A stretch of 64,000 nt of DNA from NCBI GenBank assembly GCA_026993525.1, contig JALWSS010000219.1, positions 1 through 64,000 of the forward strand. The letters run 5' to 3'. Below, in pieces: positions 1 through 7,764 of this stretch (its first letter is position 1; the number at the start of each line of letters is the position of its first letter). The notes below the pieces were generated by a model. That model did no database searches and was not told where the DNA came from. It saw only the letters and a list, made by a program, of their open reading frames with translations. The position numbers were made by a program, and so were the translations under genes. The DNA comes from Saprospiraceae bacterium (GTDB lineage: Bacteria; Bacteroidota; Bacteroidia; Chitinophagales; Saprospiraceae).

Positions 1-364
1 CCAGACGGGCCGGACAGGCTACACCCTACTCCCTACTCAGGGATGAGGGATGAGGGATGAGGGATGAAAAGCACACAGGTCAATTCCGGGGTAGCGCCCC
101 AAACCCTACACCCCCGTCTGGCCTGGCGCCAGCCGGACAGGCTACACCCTACTCCCTACTCCCTACTCAGGGATGAGGGATGAGGGATGAGGGATGAAAA
201 GCACACAGGTCAACTCCCGGGTAGCGCCCCAAACCCTACACCCTACACCCTACTCCCTACTCCCTACTCAGGGATGAGGGATGAGGGATGAGGGATGAAA
301 AGCACACAGGTCAATTCCGGGGTAGCGCCCCAAACCCTACACCCTACTCCCTACTCCCTACTCC
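1..364. repeat. Heptamer-based repeat array (CCCTACT / GGGATGA units)
   Basis: About three imperfect copies of a roughly 110-bp unit. Each holds runs of CCCTACT or CCCTACA, then an A, then runs of GGGATGA, then a core containing AAAAGCACACAGGTCAA and GGGTAGCGCCCC. Copies begin near 20, 140 and 245. No coding potential. The array is continuous with the 3' end of the transporter gene on the minus strand: its heptamers supply that gene's last codons and TAG stop. Related arrays lie at 37687-38469 and 49150-49375. The left edge of the array may continue beyond the window. Confidence 0.9.
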
Positions 365-1258
365 CTACTCCCTACTCCCTCTCCTTGCTTTTTGCTTCAA
401 CACAGGATGTGCCAGTACAATGGCGAGTATCAGCAGGCAGCCCCAATAGAATCCGGGAGAGAGTTGTTTGTGTTCCTGAAGAATCACGATGGCCAGCAGG
501 ATGCCGTAAACGGGTTCCAGATTTACGGTGAGGGTGCTGGCAAAAGCAGAGAGGTGCTTCAGCGCCCGAAGGGCCAGCACCCAGGTAAATGTGGTGCAGG
601 CAACCGCCAGGATGACCAGCCACAGCAGGTCATTTACCGAAGGAAGAAATTTTGCCGAAGGAAAAGAAGAAAAATAAAAGGGCATGACCAGGCACAGGAA
701 CAACCAGGCGCTGCTCATTTCGATGAACGTGATTTGAAGGGGTGGGGCATCGTGTACCCATTTTTTGTTCAAGATGCTGAACACCGCCGCCAAAAATGAC
801 GAAAGCAAACCCACCCAGATGCCCATGTGCATGCTTACGTCCACATTTTCCACGATGAGCGCCATGCCCGGCACCACCAGAAAGCCCATGAAAATGTCCA
901 GCTTGCTGAAGCGCTGTTTCATGATGAGGGGCTCCACCAGTGAAGTGAAAAAAGCACAGGTGGCCATGGCGATGAGTGCCACAGAAGCATTGGCCAATTT
1001 GATGGAACCGTAAAAGGTGAGCCAGTGAAGCCCGGTGAGCACGCCCACAAAGGAAAATTGCAAGACCTTTCTTCGGGGCATGGCCCTGAACATGCTGCCC
1101 ACCCGGATGACGAAAACCAGGCTCAGACTGGTAAGCAGCACCCGCCACCAAACCAGCACCAGGGCTGATAGCTGGATCAGCTCACCGAGGATGGCCGTGA
1201 AGCCCCAAAGAACCACGGCCAGGTGGAGTTCGAGATAGGCCCGTCTGGTGGCGTTCAT
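365..1258 (-). CDS. EamA/DMT-family permease
   Basis: A 297-residue integral membrane protein of the drug/metabolite transporter superfamily. It has ten predicted hydrophobic segments in two EamA repeats (about residues 8-140 and 150-285), the standard length and layout for the family. The motif around GLHWLTFYGSIKLANAS matches the first repeat of RhaT/YdcZ-like permeases. The substrate cannot be read from the sequence; amino acids, nucleosides and metabolites are all known for the family. The last residues (RRGSRE) and the TAG stop are encoded by the GGGAGTAG heptamer array that begins here, so the native C-terminus may have been replaced by repeat sequence. The gene is divergent from the peroxiredoxin. 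Confidence 0.85.
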   Translation of the reverse strand: MNATRRAYLELHLAVVLWGFTAILGELIQLSALVLVWWRVLLTSLSLVFVIRVGSMFRAMPRRKVLQFSFVGVLTGLHWLTFYGSIKLANASVALIAMATCAFFTSLVEPLIMKQRFSKLDIFMGFLVVPGMALIVENVDVSMHMGIWVGLLSSFLAAVFSILNKKWVHDAPPLQITFIEMSSAWLFLCLVMPFYFSSFPSAKFLPSVNDLLWLVILAVACTTFTWVLALRALKHLSAFASTLTVNLEPVYGILLAIVILQEHKQLSPGFYWGCLLILAIVLAHPVLKQKARRGSRE

Positions 1259-1371
1259 ATTGCCGGTTTGTGCATAAATGCTTTTGTTCGCTGGCGCAAA
1301 GGAACAAATTGAACCAGGGATTGTATTACTTTGCGTTCACATTCTTCATTCACGAAAAATCAAAAAAAATC

Positions 1372-1842
1372 ATGGCGCTGAAACCCGGAGACAAGGCCCC
1401 CGCATTCAAACTGTATGCTTCTGACAAAACCGAAGTATCCCTCGATGATTTCAAAGGAAAGAAGGTGGTACTGCTTTTTTTTCCACTGGCTTTCACCGGT
1501 GTGTGTACCAAGGAAATGTGCGCTACCACTGAAGACCTTGACAAGTACAAGGAACTGGATGCCGCGGTGTTGGGCATTTCTGTTGATTCTTTTGCAACAC
1601 TGGCAAGGTTCAGGCAGGATTACAAAATCAACTTCCCCTTGCTTTCTGACTTCAACAAAGAGGTAGCACGCGCGTACGATGCACTCTACGAAGAGTTTGT
1701 TCTCGGAATGAGAGGAGTGGCCCGCCGTGCGGCATTTGTCATTGACCGGAATGGAATAGTCAGATACGCCGAGGTCTTGGAAAGTGCTGGAGATTTACCG
1801 AACTTTGAGGCCGTTAAGCAAACACTGAGCGAAATCGAATAA
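1372..1842 (+). CDS. Peroxiredoxin (AhpC/TSA-Redoxin family)
   Basis: A 156-residue thioredoxin-fold peroxidase that reduces hydroperoxides in the cytoplasm. The peroxidatic site is FTGVCTKEMC: Cys45 fits the family TxxC pattern, and a second cysteine five residues on (Cys50) could act as resolving residue. A conserved Arg lies in the C-terminal half (GMRGVARRAAFVIDR). The reading frame is open upstream to 1270, but the ATG at 1372 gives the normal N-terminus MALKPGDKAPAF and follows an A-rich leader. A TTACTTTG box at 1326-1333 resembles a Bacteroidota -7 element, but no well spaced -33 box is seen. BCP/AhpE-like by length; not a typical 2-Cys AhpC. Confidence 0.88.
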   Translation: MALKPGDKAPAFKLYASDKTEVSLDDFKGKKVVLLFFPLAFTGVCTKEMCATTEDLDKYKELDAAVLGISVDSFATLARFRQDYKINFPLLSDFNKEVARAYDALYEEFVLGMRGVARRAAFVIDRNGIVRYAEVLESAGDLPNFEAVKQTLSEIE

Positions 1843-1872
1843 CCCCGTTCGCAGCATCAATACCTGATCAAA

Positions 1873-2178
1873 ATGCCATTCAATCCGCTTTTTGAAGAAC
1901 AGGAAGAAATCCTCGTTGAAGAGGAAGTGACCGACGATACCGACACCGGTAAAGTGGCTCATCTGGTGGTATTTAACGACGATGTCAATACTTTCGATTG
2001 GGTGATCCAATGCTTTGTGGAAGTACTCAACCACACCAGTGAGCAGGCCGAGCAATTGTCCATTATCATCCATTCAAAAGGAAAGGCAACGGTCAAAACC
2101 GCCACTTACAACGAATTGCGACCCAAGCGGGAAGCACTCGTGGAGCGGGGCCTCTCAGCAGTGATCGAGGAAGAATGA
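1873..2178 (+). CDS. clpS: ATP-dependent Clp protease adaptor ClpS
   Basis: A 101-residue N-recognin. ClpS binds proteins with N-terminal Leu, Phe, Tyr or Trp and delivers them to a Clp unfoldase. The domain runs from about residue 28, with the binding-pocket signature FNDDVNTFDWV (Asn35, Asp36, Asp37), then the helix HTSEQAEQL and IIHSKGKA with the conserved His67. The acidic N-terminal tail (EEQEEILVEEEV) is the flexible part expected to enter the unfoldase pore. It starts 30 bp after the peroxiredoxin stop and may share its transcript. Another N-degron pathway gene, aat, lies 1.8 kb downstream. Confidence 0.93.
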   Translation: MPFNPLFEEQEEILVEEEVTDDTDTGKVAHLVVFNDDVNTFDWVIQCFVEVLNHTSEQAEQLSIIIHSKGKATVKTATYNELRPKREALVERGLSAVIEEE

Positions 2179-2205
2179 TGCCGGCAAGATCAGACGGTTC
2201 CGGGT

Positions 2206-2231
2206 GGGCAAAGGCTTTTGCGCCTTTGCCC
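2206..2231 (+). terminator. Hairpin after clpS
   Basis: A perfect 10-bp inverted repeat (GGGCAAAGGC / GCCTTTGCCC) with a TTTTGC loop, placed 27 bp after the clpS stop. The downstream tract is only moderately T-rich. It could be an intrinsic terminator, or a hairpin in the leader of the dipeptidase gene, whose ATG is 46 bp further on. Confidence 0.5.
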
Positions 2232-2276
2232 GCTTTGCATTTTGTACCTTTCGCTCCGCAACAAAGCACTGATACA

Positions 2277-3446
2277 ATGAAAAAAATCCTCTTCTGGCTC
2301 TTTGGCTCACTGGCAGTGATTTACATGGCGGTTGTGTTGGTGGTTCCGCCAATGGTGGACAAAAAGTACAACACAACGGCAAACAAACCCCCTTACGAGG
2401 CCAACGAGGCTGCCGACTCGCTTTACGCAAACCTCGACTTCATCGCAGATCTGCATTGCGATGCCCTGGTCTGGAAAAGAGACCTGACCCAACACCATGA
2501 TTACGGGCATGTGGACCTGCCGAGGATGCGTGAAGCCCGCATGGGCCTTCAGGTGTTCTCCATCGTCACCAAGACGCCGAAGAACATGAATTTTCAATCC
2601 AACAGTGCAGAAACCGACAACATCACTCAACTGATGATAGCGCAGGGCCGCTGGCCCCAGGCATGGTGGAGCCTTAAACACAGGGCACTGGCGCAGTGCA
2701 GGGCACTTCACAAATTTGCTGCCCGGTCCAATGGCAGTTTTGTGGTTGTTAAGAATCCCTCAGCGTTGCTGCATTTTGATTCCCTTCGGCAAAACAATCC
2801 GGAAATGATTGCAGGCCTGCTGGCCATAGAAGGGGCCCATGCACTCGAAGGCCACCTTGAAAACCTCGACGACTTTTACCAGGCCGGTGTACGCATGATC
2901 GGGCTGACCCACTTCTTCGACAATGAGTTGGGGGGCTCTGCCCACGGAATTGAAAAAGGGGGACTGACGGATTTCGGTAGAAAAGCCGTGAAACGAATGG
3001 AGGAATTGGGCATCATCATTGACCTCGCCCACGCCTCTCCGAAGTTGTTTGCCGATGTGATGGCAGTGGCAAAAAGACCGGTGGTGGTAAGCCATACCGG
3101 TGTAAAAGGCACCTGCAACAACATCCGCAACCTCAGCGACTCCCAGCTCCGACAGGTGGCTGAAAACGGGGGGCTCGTCGGCATTGCCCAATTCAAAGCT
3201 GCCACCTGCGGCAACAACGCAGCGGCACAAGCCAAAGCCATCGCTCATGCTGTCAGTGTGGCAGGGATTGACCACGTGGCCCTCGGCTCCGACTGGGACG
3301 GCGCCGTAAAAGCACATTACGATGTAACCGGATTGCCCCTCCTGGTGGAAGAATTGCTCCGGCTCGGTTTTACCGAAGGAGAAATAAGAAAAGTGATGGG
3401 GGAGAACGTGAAAAATTTTCTGCTCAGGAATTTGCCCGGATCGTGA
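2277..3446 (+). CDS. Membrane dipeptidase, peptidase family M19
   Basis: A 389-residue zinc dipeptidase with an N-terminal membrane anchor (residues 4-25, hydrophobic, then PPMVDKKY). Metal-ligand motifs of the renal-dipeptidase/M19 family are present in order: ADLHCD (His60, Asp62), AIEGAHALEG (bridging Glu), VVVSHTGVKG (His), and the C-terminal SDWDG. Family members hydrolyse dipeptides, often with a C-terminal D-residue, and some act on beta-lactams or peptidoglycan peptides. The frame is open upstream to 2175, but the ATG at 2277 is chosen because it directly precedes the signal-anchor and avoids overlap with clpS. TACCTTTC at 2245-2252 may be a weak -7 promoter box. Confidence 0.9.
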   Translation: MKKILFWLFGSLAVIYMAVVLVVPPMVDKKYNTTANKPPYEANEAADSLYANLDFIADLHCDALVWKRDLTQHHDYGHVDLPRMREARMGLQVFSIVTKTPKNMNFQSNSAETDNITQLMIAQGRWPQAWWSLKHRALAQCRALHKFAARSNGSFVVVKNPSALLHFDSLRQNNPEMIAGLLAIEGAHALEGHLENLDDFYQAGVRMIGLTHFFDNELGGSAHGIEKGGLTDFGRKAVKRMEELGIIIDLAHASPKLFADVMAVAKRPVVVSHTGVKGTCNNIRNLSDSQLRQVAENGGLVGIAQFKAATCGNNAAAQAKAIAHAVSVAGIDHVALGSDWDGAVKAHYDVTGLPLLVEELLRLGFTEGEIRKVMGENVKNFLLRNLPGS

Positions 3447-3511
3447 TGCGTGATTCCCGCTTTCAACGCTGGCAAGGTGTTAAACCATTGCCAGCGCGCG
3501 CTCGATTCCTC

Positions 3512-3874
3512 TCCCGACGAATGTCGGGACTCAATTCCTCAAATCCTCGATTCCTCAAATCCTCAATACCTGAGTGCACTGCAAAACCCCCCAATTCATT
3601 AATTACGACGGAAATTTGAATGCTCACATGCCGGACGGAGTCCGGCTGGAAGAGGCACCGGACGTCCCGAAGGATTTCGGGAGGCGCCAGCAACCACGCT
3701 GGTTCCTCCCGAAATTCCTTCGGGATGTCCGGGACCATATCTTGTCGGACTCTGTCCGACATTTTTCCAGAAGGAATAACCTCTTTTGACGAGAATACCA
3801 CTTTTTGCAGTGGACTCATTCCTCAATTCCTCAAATCCTCGATTCCTCAAATCCTCTCCCGACGAATGTCGGGA
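3512..3874. repeat. Large composite palindromic intergenic element
   Basis: The 563-bp gap between the dipeptidase and aat holds one nested inverted structure and no credible gene. Outer arms: 3571-3586 against 3803-3818 (15 of 16 paired). Inside: hairpins CCGGACGGAGTCCGG (3631-3645) and GTCGGACTCTGTCCGAC (3744-3760), then a long central stem pairing 3658-3684 with 3705-3732, tipped by CCAGC/GCTGG. Both ends carry TCCCGACGAATGTCGGGA (3512-3529 and 3857-3874) and direct repeats of ATTCCTCAAATCCTCG. Short open frames here are only translations of the palindrome. It looks like a decayed non-autonomous mobile or REP-like element. Confidence 0.8.
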
Positions 3875-4009
3875 TCAAATCCTCAATTCCTCCCAAATAC
3901 CATCATTTTATTTTATTTGCAGCAACGCAGAAGTACAAACGAGTAGCGTTGTAGGCAAGAGACAGGAACATCTGCCGGACACCAGAACACCCAATATCAA
4001 CCGAGTTGT

Positions 4010-4702
4010 ATGCCCGTAGTTTGGCTAAACGACAACGAAATAGCATTTCCCCATCCTGGACAGGCGACAAAGGAAGGAATACTTGCCATTGGCGGCGACT
4101 TGTCAGAAGCGCGCCTGCTCCATGCCTACCGAAAAGGAATATTCCCCTGGTACACAGCCGATGAACCCATTTTGTGGTGGTCGCCGGATCCCCGCTTTGT
4201 GCTTTTCCCCGACGAGCTGAAGGTCTCGCGCAGCATGCGGCCCTATTTCAACCAGCGCAAGTTTGAAGTGAGTTATGACCAGGATTTTGAAGCGGTGATC
4301 AGGGGCTGTCAGACCCCCAGGCCGCAAAGCGGATGGGCCGGCACCTGGATTACCGAAGAAATGGTAGAGGCTTACACAGCATTGCACAAGAAAGGCTATG
4401 TGCATTCTGTGGAAGTGTGGAAGGACGACGAACTGGTGGGCGGGCTTTACGGCCTCTCATTGGGGAAGGTGTTTTTCGGTGAATCCATGTTTACCCGCGT
4501 GGCGAACGCCTCCAAATTCGGCTTTATTTCCCTCGTCAGAAAATTGCAGGAAAAGGGGTTCTGGCTGATTGACTGCCAGCAACAAACCCGGCATCTCGGC
4601 TCTTTGGGTGCCCGCAGCATTTCCCGCCCGGACTTTCTTGATTTGCTTCGGAAAAACGAGCGGGAACCCACCCTGAAAGGCAATTGGGACACACTGCTCT
4701 GA
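4010..4702 (+). CDS. aat: Leucyl/phenylalanyl-tRNA--protein transferase
   Basis: A 230-residue cytoplasmic aminoacyl-transferase that adds Leu or Phe from charged tRNA to proteins with N-terminal Arg or Lys, creating ClpS-type N-degrons. The family signature is clear: FPHPGQATKEGILAIGGDLS near the N-terminus, then LLHAYRKGIFPWY, WWSPDPRFVL, the substrate segment GLYGLSLGKVFFGESMF, and the DCQQQTRHLGSLGA motif near the C-terminus. Length matches the family. It stands alone between a palindromic element and hsp20. Together with clpS it indicates an active bacterial N-end rule pathway. Confidence 0.95.
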   Translation: MPVVWLNDNEIAFPHPGQATKEGILAIGGDLSEARLLHAYRKGIFPWYTADEPILWWSPDPRFVLFPDELKVSRSMRPYFNQRKFEVSYDQDFEAVIRGCQTPRPQSGWAGTWITEEMVEAYTALHKKGYVHSVEVWKDDELVGGLYGLSLGKVFFGESMFTRVANASKFGFISLVRKLQEKGFWLIDCQQQTRHLGSLGARSISRPDFLDLLRKNEREPTLKGNWDTLL

Positions 4703-4808
4703 CAATTTTTCAAGCCTTGTCAAAATTTCATTTTTCGCCCTTCGGGCAAGCTGTCAGCTTGTCAGAAAAATTCCTGTTAAAAGGCTGGATACAAGCTGTT
4801 TATCTCAC

Positions 4809-4824
4809 TGGCACGCCAATTGAT
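4809..4824 (+). promoter_or_regulatory. Candidate sigma-54 (-24/-12) promoter of hsp20
   Basis: TGGCAC-GCCAA-TTGAT matches the RpoN consensus TGGCAC-N5-TTGCW except at the -12 C. The GG to GA spacing is the required 10 bp. It lies 80 bp upstream of the hsp20 start. No upstream activator site was recognised, and the mismatch at a normally conserved position keeps this tentative. Confidence 0.35.
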
Positions 4825-4891
4825 CAGGCCCCTGTGACAAAACATATTACCAACTTTTTTCAAGTTGATCTTTGATGGTTTAACTAAAAAA

Positions 4892-4899
4892 AAGGAGGT
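4892..4899 (+). promoter_or_regulatory. Near-consensus Shine-Dalgarno of hsp20
   Basis: AAGGAGGT ends 4 nt before the ATG at 4904 and decides that start over an upstream in-frame codon at 4865. Full-length Shine-Dalgarno sequences are rare in Bacteroidota, where most leaders are A-rich, so this gene is probably translated at a high rate. Confidence 0.75.
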
Positions 4900-4903
4900 A
4901 GTT

Positions 4904-5356
4904 ATGGCACTGGTAAATTTCAATTCCCCAATGATGCCGACGCTTCCGCGTCTGTTCGATGATTTCTTTACCCGTGATCTGTTCGATTGGAACACCAACA
5001 ACTTCTCTTTCACCAACACTACCCTTCCGGCAGTCAACATCGTTGAAAACAACGATGGTTTCGTAGTGGAAATGGCTGCCCCGGGTATGAAGAAGAACGA
5101 CTTCAAGATCGAACTCGACAATGAGATCCTGAAGATTTCCTCTGAGAAAAAAGAAGAGAAGGAGTTGAAAGAAGACGAACGCTACACCCGTCGTGAGTTC
5201 AGCTATCAGTCATTTGTGCGGACTTTCCACCTGCCCAAGTCTGTGGTTGACGATAGCAAGATCAAAGCCAAATACCAGGACGGTATTTTGCGCATCATGA
5301 TCCCGAAAAGGGAAGAAGTCAAAAAATTGGCTCCGCGTAAAATTGCCGTTTCCTGA
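4904..5356 (+). CDS. Small heat-shock protein, Hsp20/alpha-crystallin family
   Basis: A 150-residue ATP-independent holdase chaperone. The alpha-crystallin domain spans about residues 38-135: LPAVNIVENNDGFVVEMAAPGMKKNDFKIELDN, then FRTFHLP-type strand residues (SFVRTFHLPKSVVDDSKIKAKYQDGILRIMIPK), which is diagnostic. The short N-terminal arm (MPTLPRLFDDFFTRDLFDW) is typical of the class found in Bacteroidota. It sits directly upstream of groES-groEL, separated by a strong hairpin, and has its own strong ribosome site and candidate sigma-54 promoter, so it may be regulated apart from groESL. Confidence 0.93.
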   Translation: MALVNFNSPMMPTLPRLFDDFFTRDLFDWNTNNFSFTNTTLPAVNIVENNDGFVVEMAAPGMKKNDFKIELDNEILKISSEKKEEKELKEDERYTRREFSYQSFVRTFHLPKSVVDDSKIKAKYQDGILRIMIPKREEVKKLAPRKIAVS

Positions 5357-5402
5357 TGAGTCAGACTTCAGCCTCTTATCGCTTCGGTAAGGGGCTTTGG
5401 TG

Positions 5403-5445
5403 TTTTCGGAGGCCGGCATTCAGTGCTGAAGCCGGCCTCCGAAAA
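5403..5445 (+). terminator. Strong hairpin between hsp20 and groES
   Basis: A perfect 15-bp stem (TTTTCGGAGGCCGGC paired with its complement) continued by an inner TTCAG/CTGAA stem. It lies 47 bp after the hsp20 stop and 41 bp before groES. The A/T base of the stem makes it a plausible bidirectional terminator. No CIRCE element is seen upstream of groES. Confidence 0.65.
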
Positions 5446-5486
5446 TCAATCTTTATTCATTCAGTTCACAAAACTTTTCAGAACCT

Positions 5487-5768
5487 ATGAGTGAAGTAAA
5501 ATTCAAGCCTGTCAATGACCGCGTGGTTGTAAAACCAGTACCCGCAGAAGAAAAAACCAAAGGTGGGATCATCATTCCGGACACCGCCAAAGAAAAGCCC
5601 CTTCAGGGAAAAGTGGTGGCGGTAGGACCAGGCAAAGATGGCCACACCATCAACCTGAAAGTCGGTGATTCCGTACTCTTCGGAAAATACGCCGGCCAGG
5701 AACTCAACATAGATGGTGAGGAATACCTGGTGATGCGGGAAGATGACATACTGGTTGTTCTGAACTAA
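5487..5768 (+). CDS. groES: Co-chaperonin GroES (10 kDa)
   Basis: A 93-residue GroES with the whole family pattern: [33 protein letters not shown] including the mobile loop (KGGIIIP), then [10 protein letters not shown] and the C-terminal [15 protein letters not shown]. It forms the heptameric lid of the GroEL chamber. It precedes groEL by 71 bp and is almost certainly co-transcribed with it. Confidence 0.97.
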   Translation: MSEVKFKPVNDRVVVKPVPAEEKTKGGIIIPDTAKEKPLQGKVVAVGPGKDGHTINLKVGDSVLFGKYAGQELNIDGEEYLVMREDDILVVLN

Positions 5769-5839
5769 TCCCTCTTCATTGGGCCGAAGGCCCTACTAAA
5801 AAACAGGACCAAAACCGTTAACCAAAACCATTGAAGAAT

Positions 5840-7471
5840 ATGGCAGCTAAAGAGATCACTTTCAACAGCCGTGCGCAGGAGCGCCTCAAAGCCGGCCTCG
5901 ACAAACTGGCCAATGCCGTAAAAGTGACCCTGGGCCCCAAAGGTCGCAATGTGGTTTTGAGCAAGAGCTTCGGCGCACCCAAGGTTACAAAGGATGGCGT
6001 TACGGTAGCCAAAGAAATTGAACTGGAAGATGCCCTCGAGAACATGGGCGCCCAGATGGCCAAAGAAGTGGCCAGCAAAACCGCCGATGTGGCCGGTGAC
6101 GGTACCACCACTGCCACCGTGCTGGCTCAGGCCCTCGTACATGCAGGATTGAAGAACGTGACCGCCGGAGCCAATCCCATTGACCTCAAGCGCGGCATGG
6201 ACAAAGCCGTTGAGGTAGTGGTGGATAACATCCGCAAACAATCCGAGACCGTCAAGGACAACTTCGACAAAATTCGCCAGGTGGCCACCATCAGCGCCAA
6301 CAACGACGAGGAGATCGGTCAATTGATCGCCGACGCCATGAAGCGGGTTTCCACCGACGGCGTGATCACCGTGGAAGAAGCCAAAGGCACCGAAACCTAC
6401 ATGGAAGAAGTGCAGGGTATGCAGTTTGACCGGGGTTACCTGTCGCCTTACTTTGTGACCAACACCGAGCAGATGACGGTGGAATACGAGAACCCGTACA
6501 TCCTCATTCACGACAAGAAGATCAGCAACGTGAAGGACATCCTTCCCATCCTGGAGAAAACCGCCCAGGAGAGCAAGCCCTTGCTGGTCATTGCCGAAGA
6601 TATTGAAGGCGCTGCGTTGGGCACCCTGGTGGTCAACCGCCTGCGTGGCACCCTGAACGTGGTGGCTGTAAAAGCTCCGGGCTTCGGTGATCGGCGCAAA
6701 GCCATGCTGGAAGACATCGCCATTCTGACCGGCGGTACTGTCATCAGCGAAGAGCAGGGCTACAAGCTGGAGAATACCTCCCTGGATCAGCTTGGCCGTG
6801 CCGAAAAAGTGAAAATTGACAAAGACAACACCACCATCGTCGGCGGCATGGGCCAGGATGAGCAGATCAAAGCCCGCATCAACCAGATCAAAGCCCAGAT
6901 CGAAACCACCACTTCCGACTACGACCGTGAGAAACTCCAGGAGCGCCTCGCCAAACTGGCAGGGGGTGTGGCCGTGCTGCACGTAGGCGCCCCCACCGAG
7001 GTGGAAATGAAAGAGAAGAAAGATCGCGTGGATGATGCCCTTCATGCTACCCGGGCTGCCATCGAAGAAGGCATCGTTGCGGGTGGTGGCGTGGCCTTTG
7101 TCAGGGCCATCGAGTCGCTTCGCAATGTGAAGTGCGAAAACGAAGATGAGTTTACCGGTGTCAGCATTGTGAGCAAGGCACTGGAAGCTCCGTTGCGCAC
7201 CATCGCCACCAACGCAGGCATGGAGGGAAGTGTCGTGCTGCAGCAGGTGCTGGATGGCAAGGGCGCATACGGCTACAACGCACGCACCGGTCAGTTTGAA
7301 GACCTGAAGAAAGCTGGTGTCATCGATCCGGCCAAAGTGGCTCGGGTGGCCGTCGAAAATGCCGCTTCCATCGCCAGCATGCTGCTCATGACCGAGTGTG
7401 CCATCAGTGAGCTGCCGGAAAAGAAAAAAGAACTGGCAGCCGGACCTGATGCAGGCATGTACGACATGTAA
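5840..7471 (+). CDS. groEL: Chaperonin GroEL (60 kDa)
   Basis: A 543-residue ATP-driven chaperonin subunit. Visible landmarks: [13 protein letters not shown] and [12 protein letters not shown] (nucleotide-binding GDGTTT motif), [10 protein letters not shown] near residue 410, and [12 protein letters not shown]. The C-terminus ends [11 protein letters not shown] and lacks the repeated GGM tail of E. coli, as usual in Bacteroidota. The frame opens at a TTG at 5831, but the ATG at 5840 gives the standard MAAKEITF start. One copy of the over-represented 11-mer TCGCTTCGCAA lies inside the gene at 7115-7125. Confidence 0.97.
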   Translation: MAAKEITFNSRAQERLKAGLDKLANAVKVTLGPKGRNVVLSKSFGAPKVTKDGVTVAKEIELEDALENMGAQMAKEVASKTADVAGDGTTTATVLAQALVHAGLKNVTAGANPIDLKRGMDKAVEVVVDNIRKQSETVKDNFDKIRQVATISANNDEEIGQLIADAMKRVSTDGVITVEEAKGTETYMEEVQGMQFDRGYLSPYFVTNTEQMTVEYENPYILIHDKKISNVKDILPILEKTAQESKPLLVIAEDIEGAALGTLVVNRLRGTLNVVAVKAPGFGDRRKAMLEDIAILTGGTVISEEQGYKLENTSLDQLGRAEKVKIDKDNTTIVGGMGQDEQIKARINQIKAQIETTTSDYDREKLQERLAKLAGGVAVLHVGAPTEVEMKEKKDRVDDALHATRAAIEEGIVAGGGVAFVRAIESLRNVKCENEDEFTGVSIVSKALEAPLRTIATNAGMEGSVVLQQVLDGKGAYGYNARTGQFEDLKKAGVIDPAKVARVAVENAASIASMLLMTECAISELPEKKKELAAGPDAGMYDM

Positions 7472-7484
7472 TCACTGATAGGAG

Positions 7485-7527
7485 CAGGGGAACGGATTGT
7501 CGTTCCCCTGTTCAATGTTTTTTTCAA
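7485..7527 (+). terminator. Intrinsic terminator of groESL
   Basis: A 10-bp stem (CAGGGGAACG / CGTTCCCCTG) with a GATTGT loop, 13 bp after the groEL stop and followed by TTCAATGTTTTTTTC. The remaining gap to the protease start at 7765 shows no gene. Confidence 0.8.
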
Positions 7528-7764
7528 TGTGTTTATTAAGAATATATTGAGGTAGGTTAATCTATTTCAAAAGTTCCCCGAGGCGTTAACATCCTTCCAC
7601 GACAGGCCTTTAAATAGCCGCATTATTGAAAAGAACATTTACAAACCACAGGTATTGGCTATTGCCCTGCTGCAAGTTTCAAATAAGCTGTTTAACCTGT
7701 ATGCTGCCCCAAACGGTACCAGGTGAAAACAAAAAGAAATACATAAACCAAAATTCATCAAACC

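Noticed and set aside
3463-3946. Several 80-120 codon open frames
   Set aside because: They translate the nested palindrome on both strands and have no start context or similarity to a family.
5446-5486. CIRCE (HrcA) operator before groES
   Set aside because: The TTAGCACTC-N9-GAGTGCTAA pattern is not present in the groES leader or near the hsp20 gene.
5765-7045. 426-codon open frame on the minus strand
   Set aside because: Antisense to groEL; no domain, and groEL is certain.
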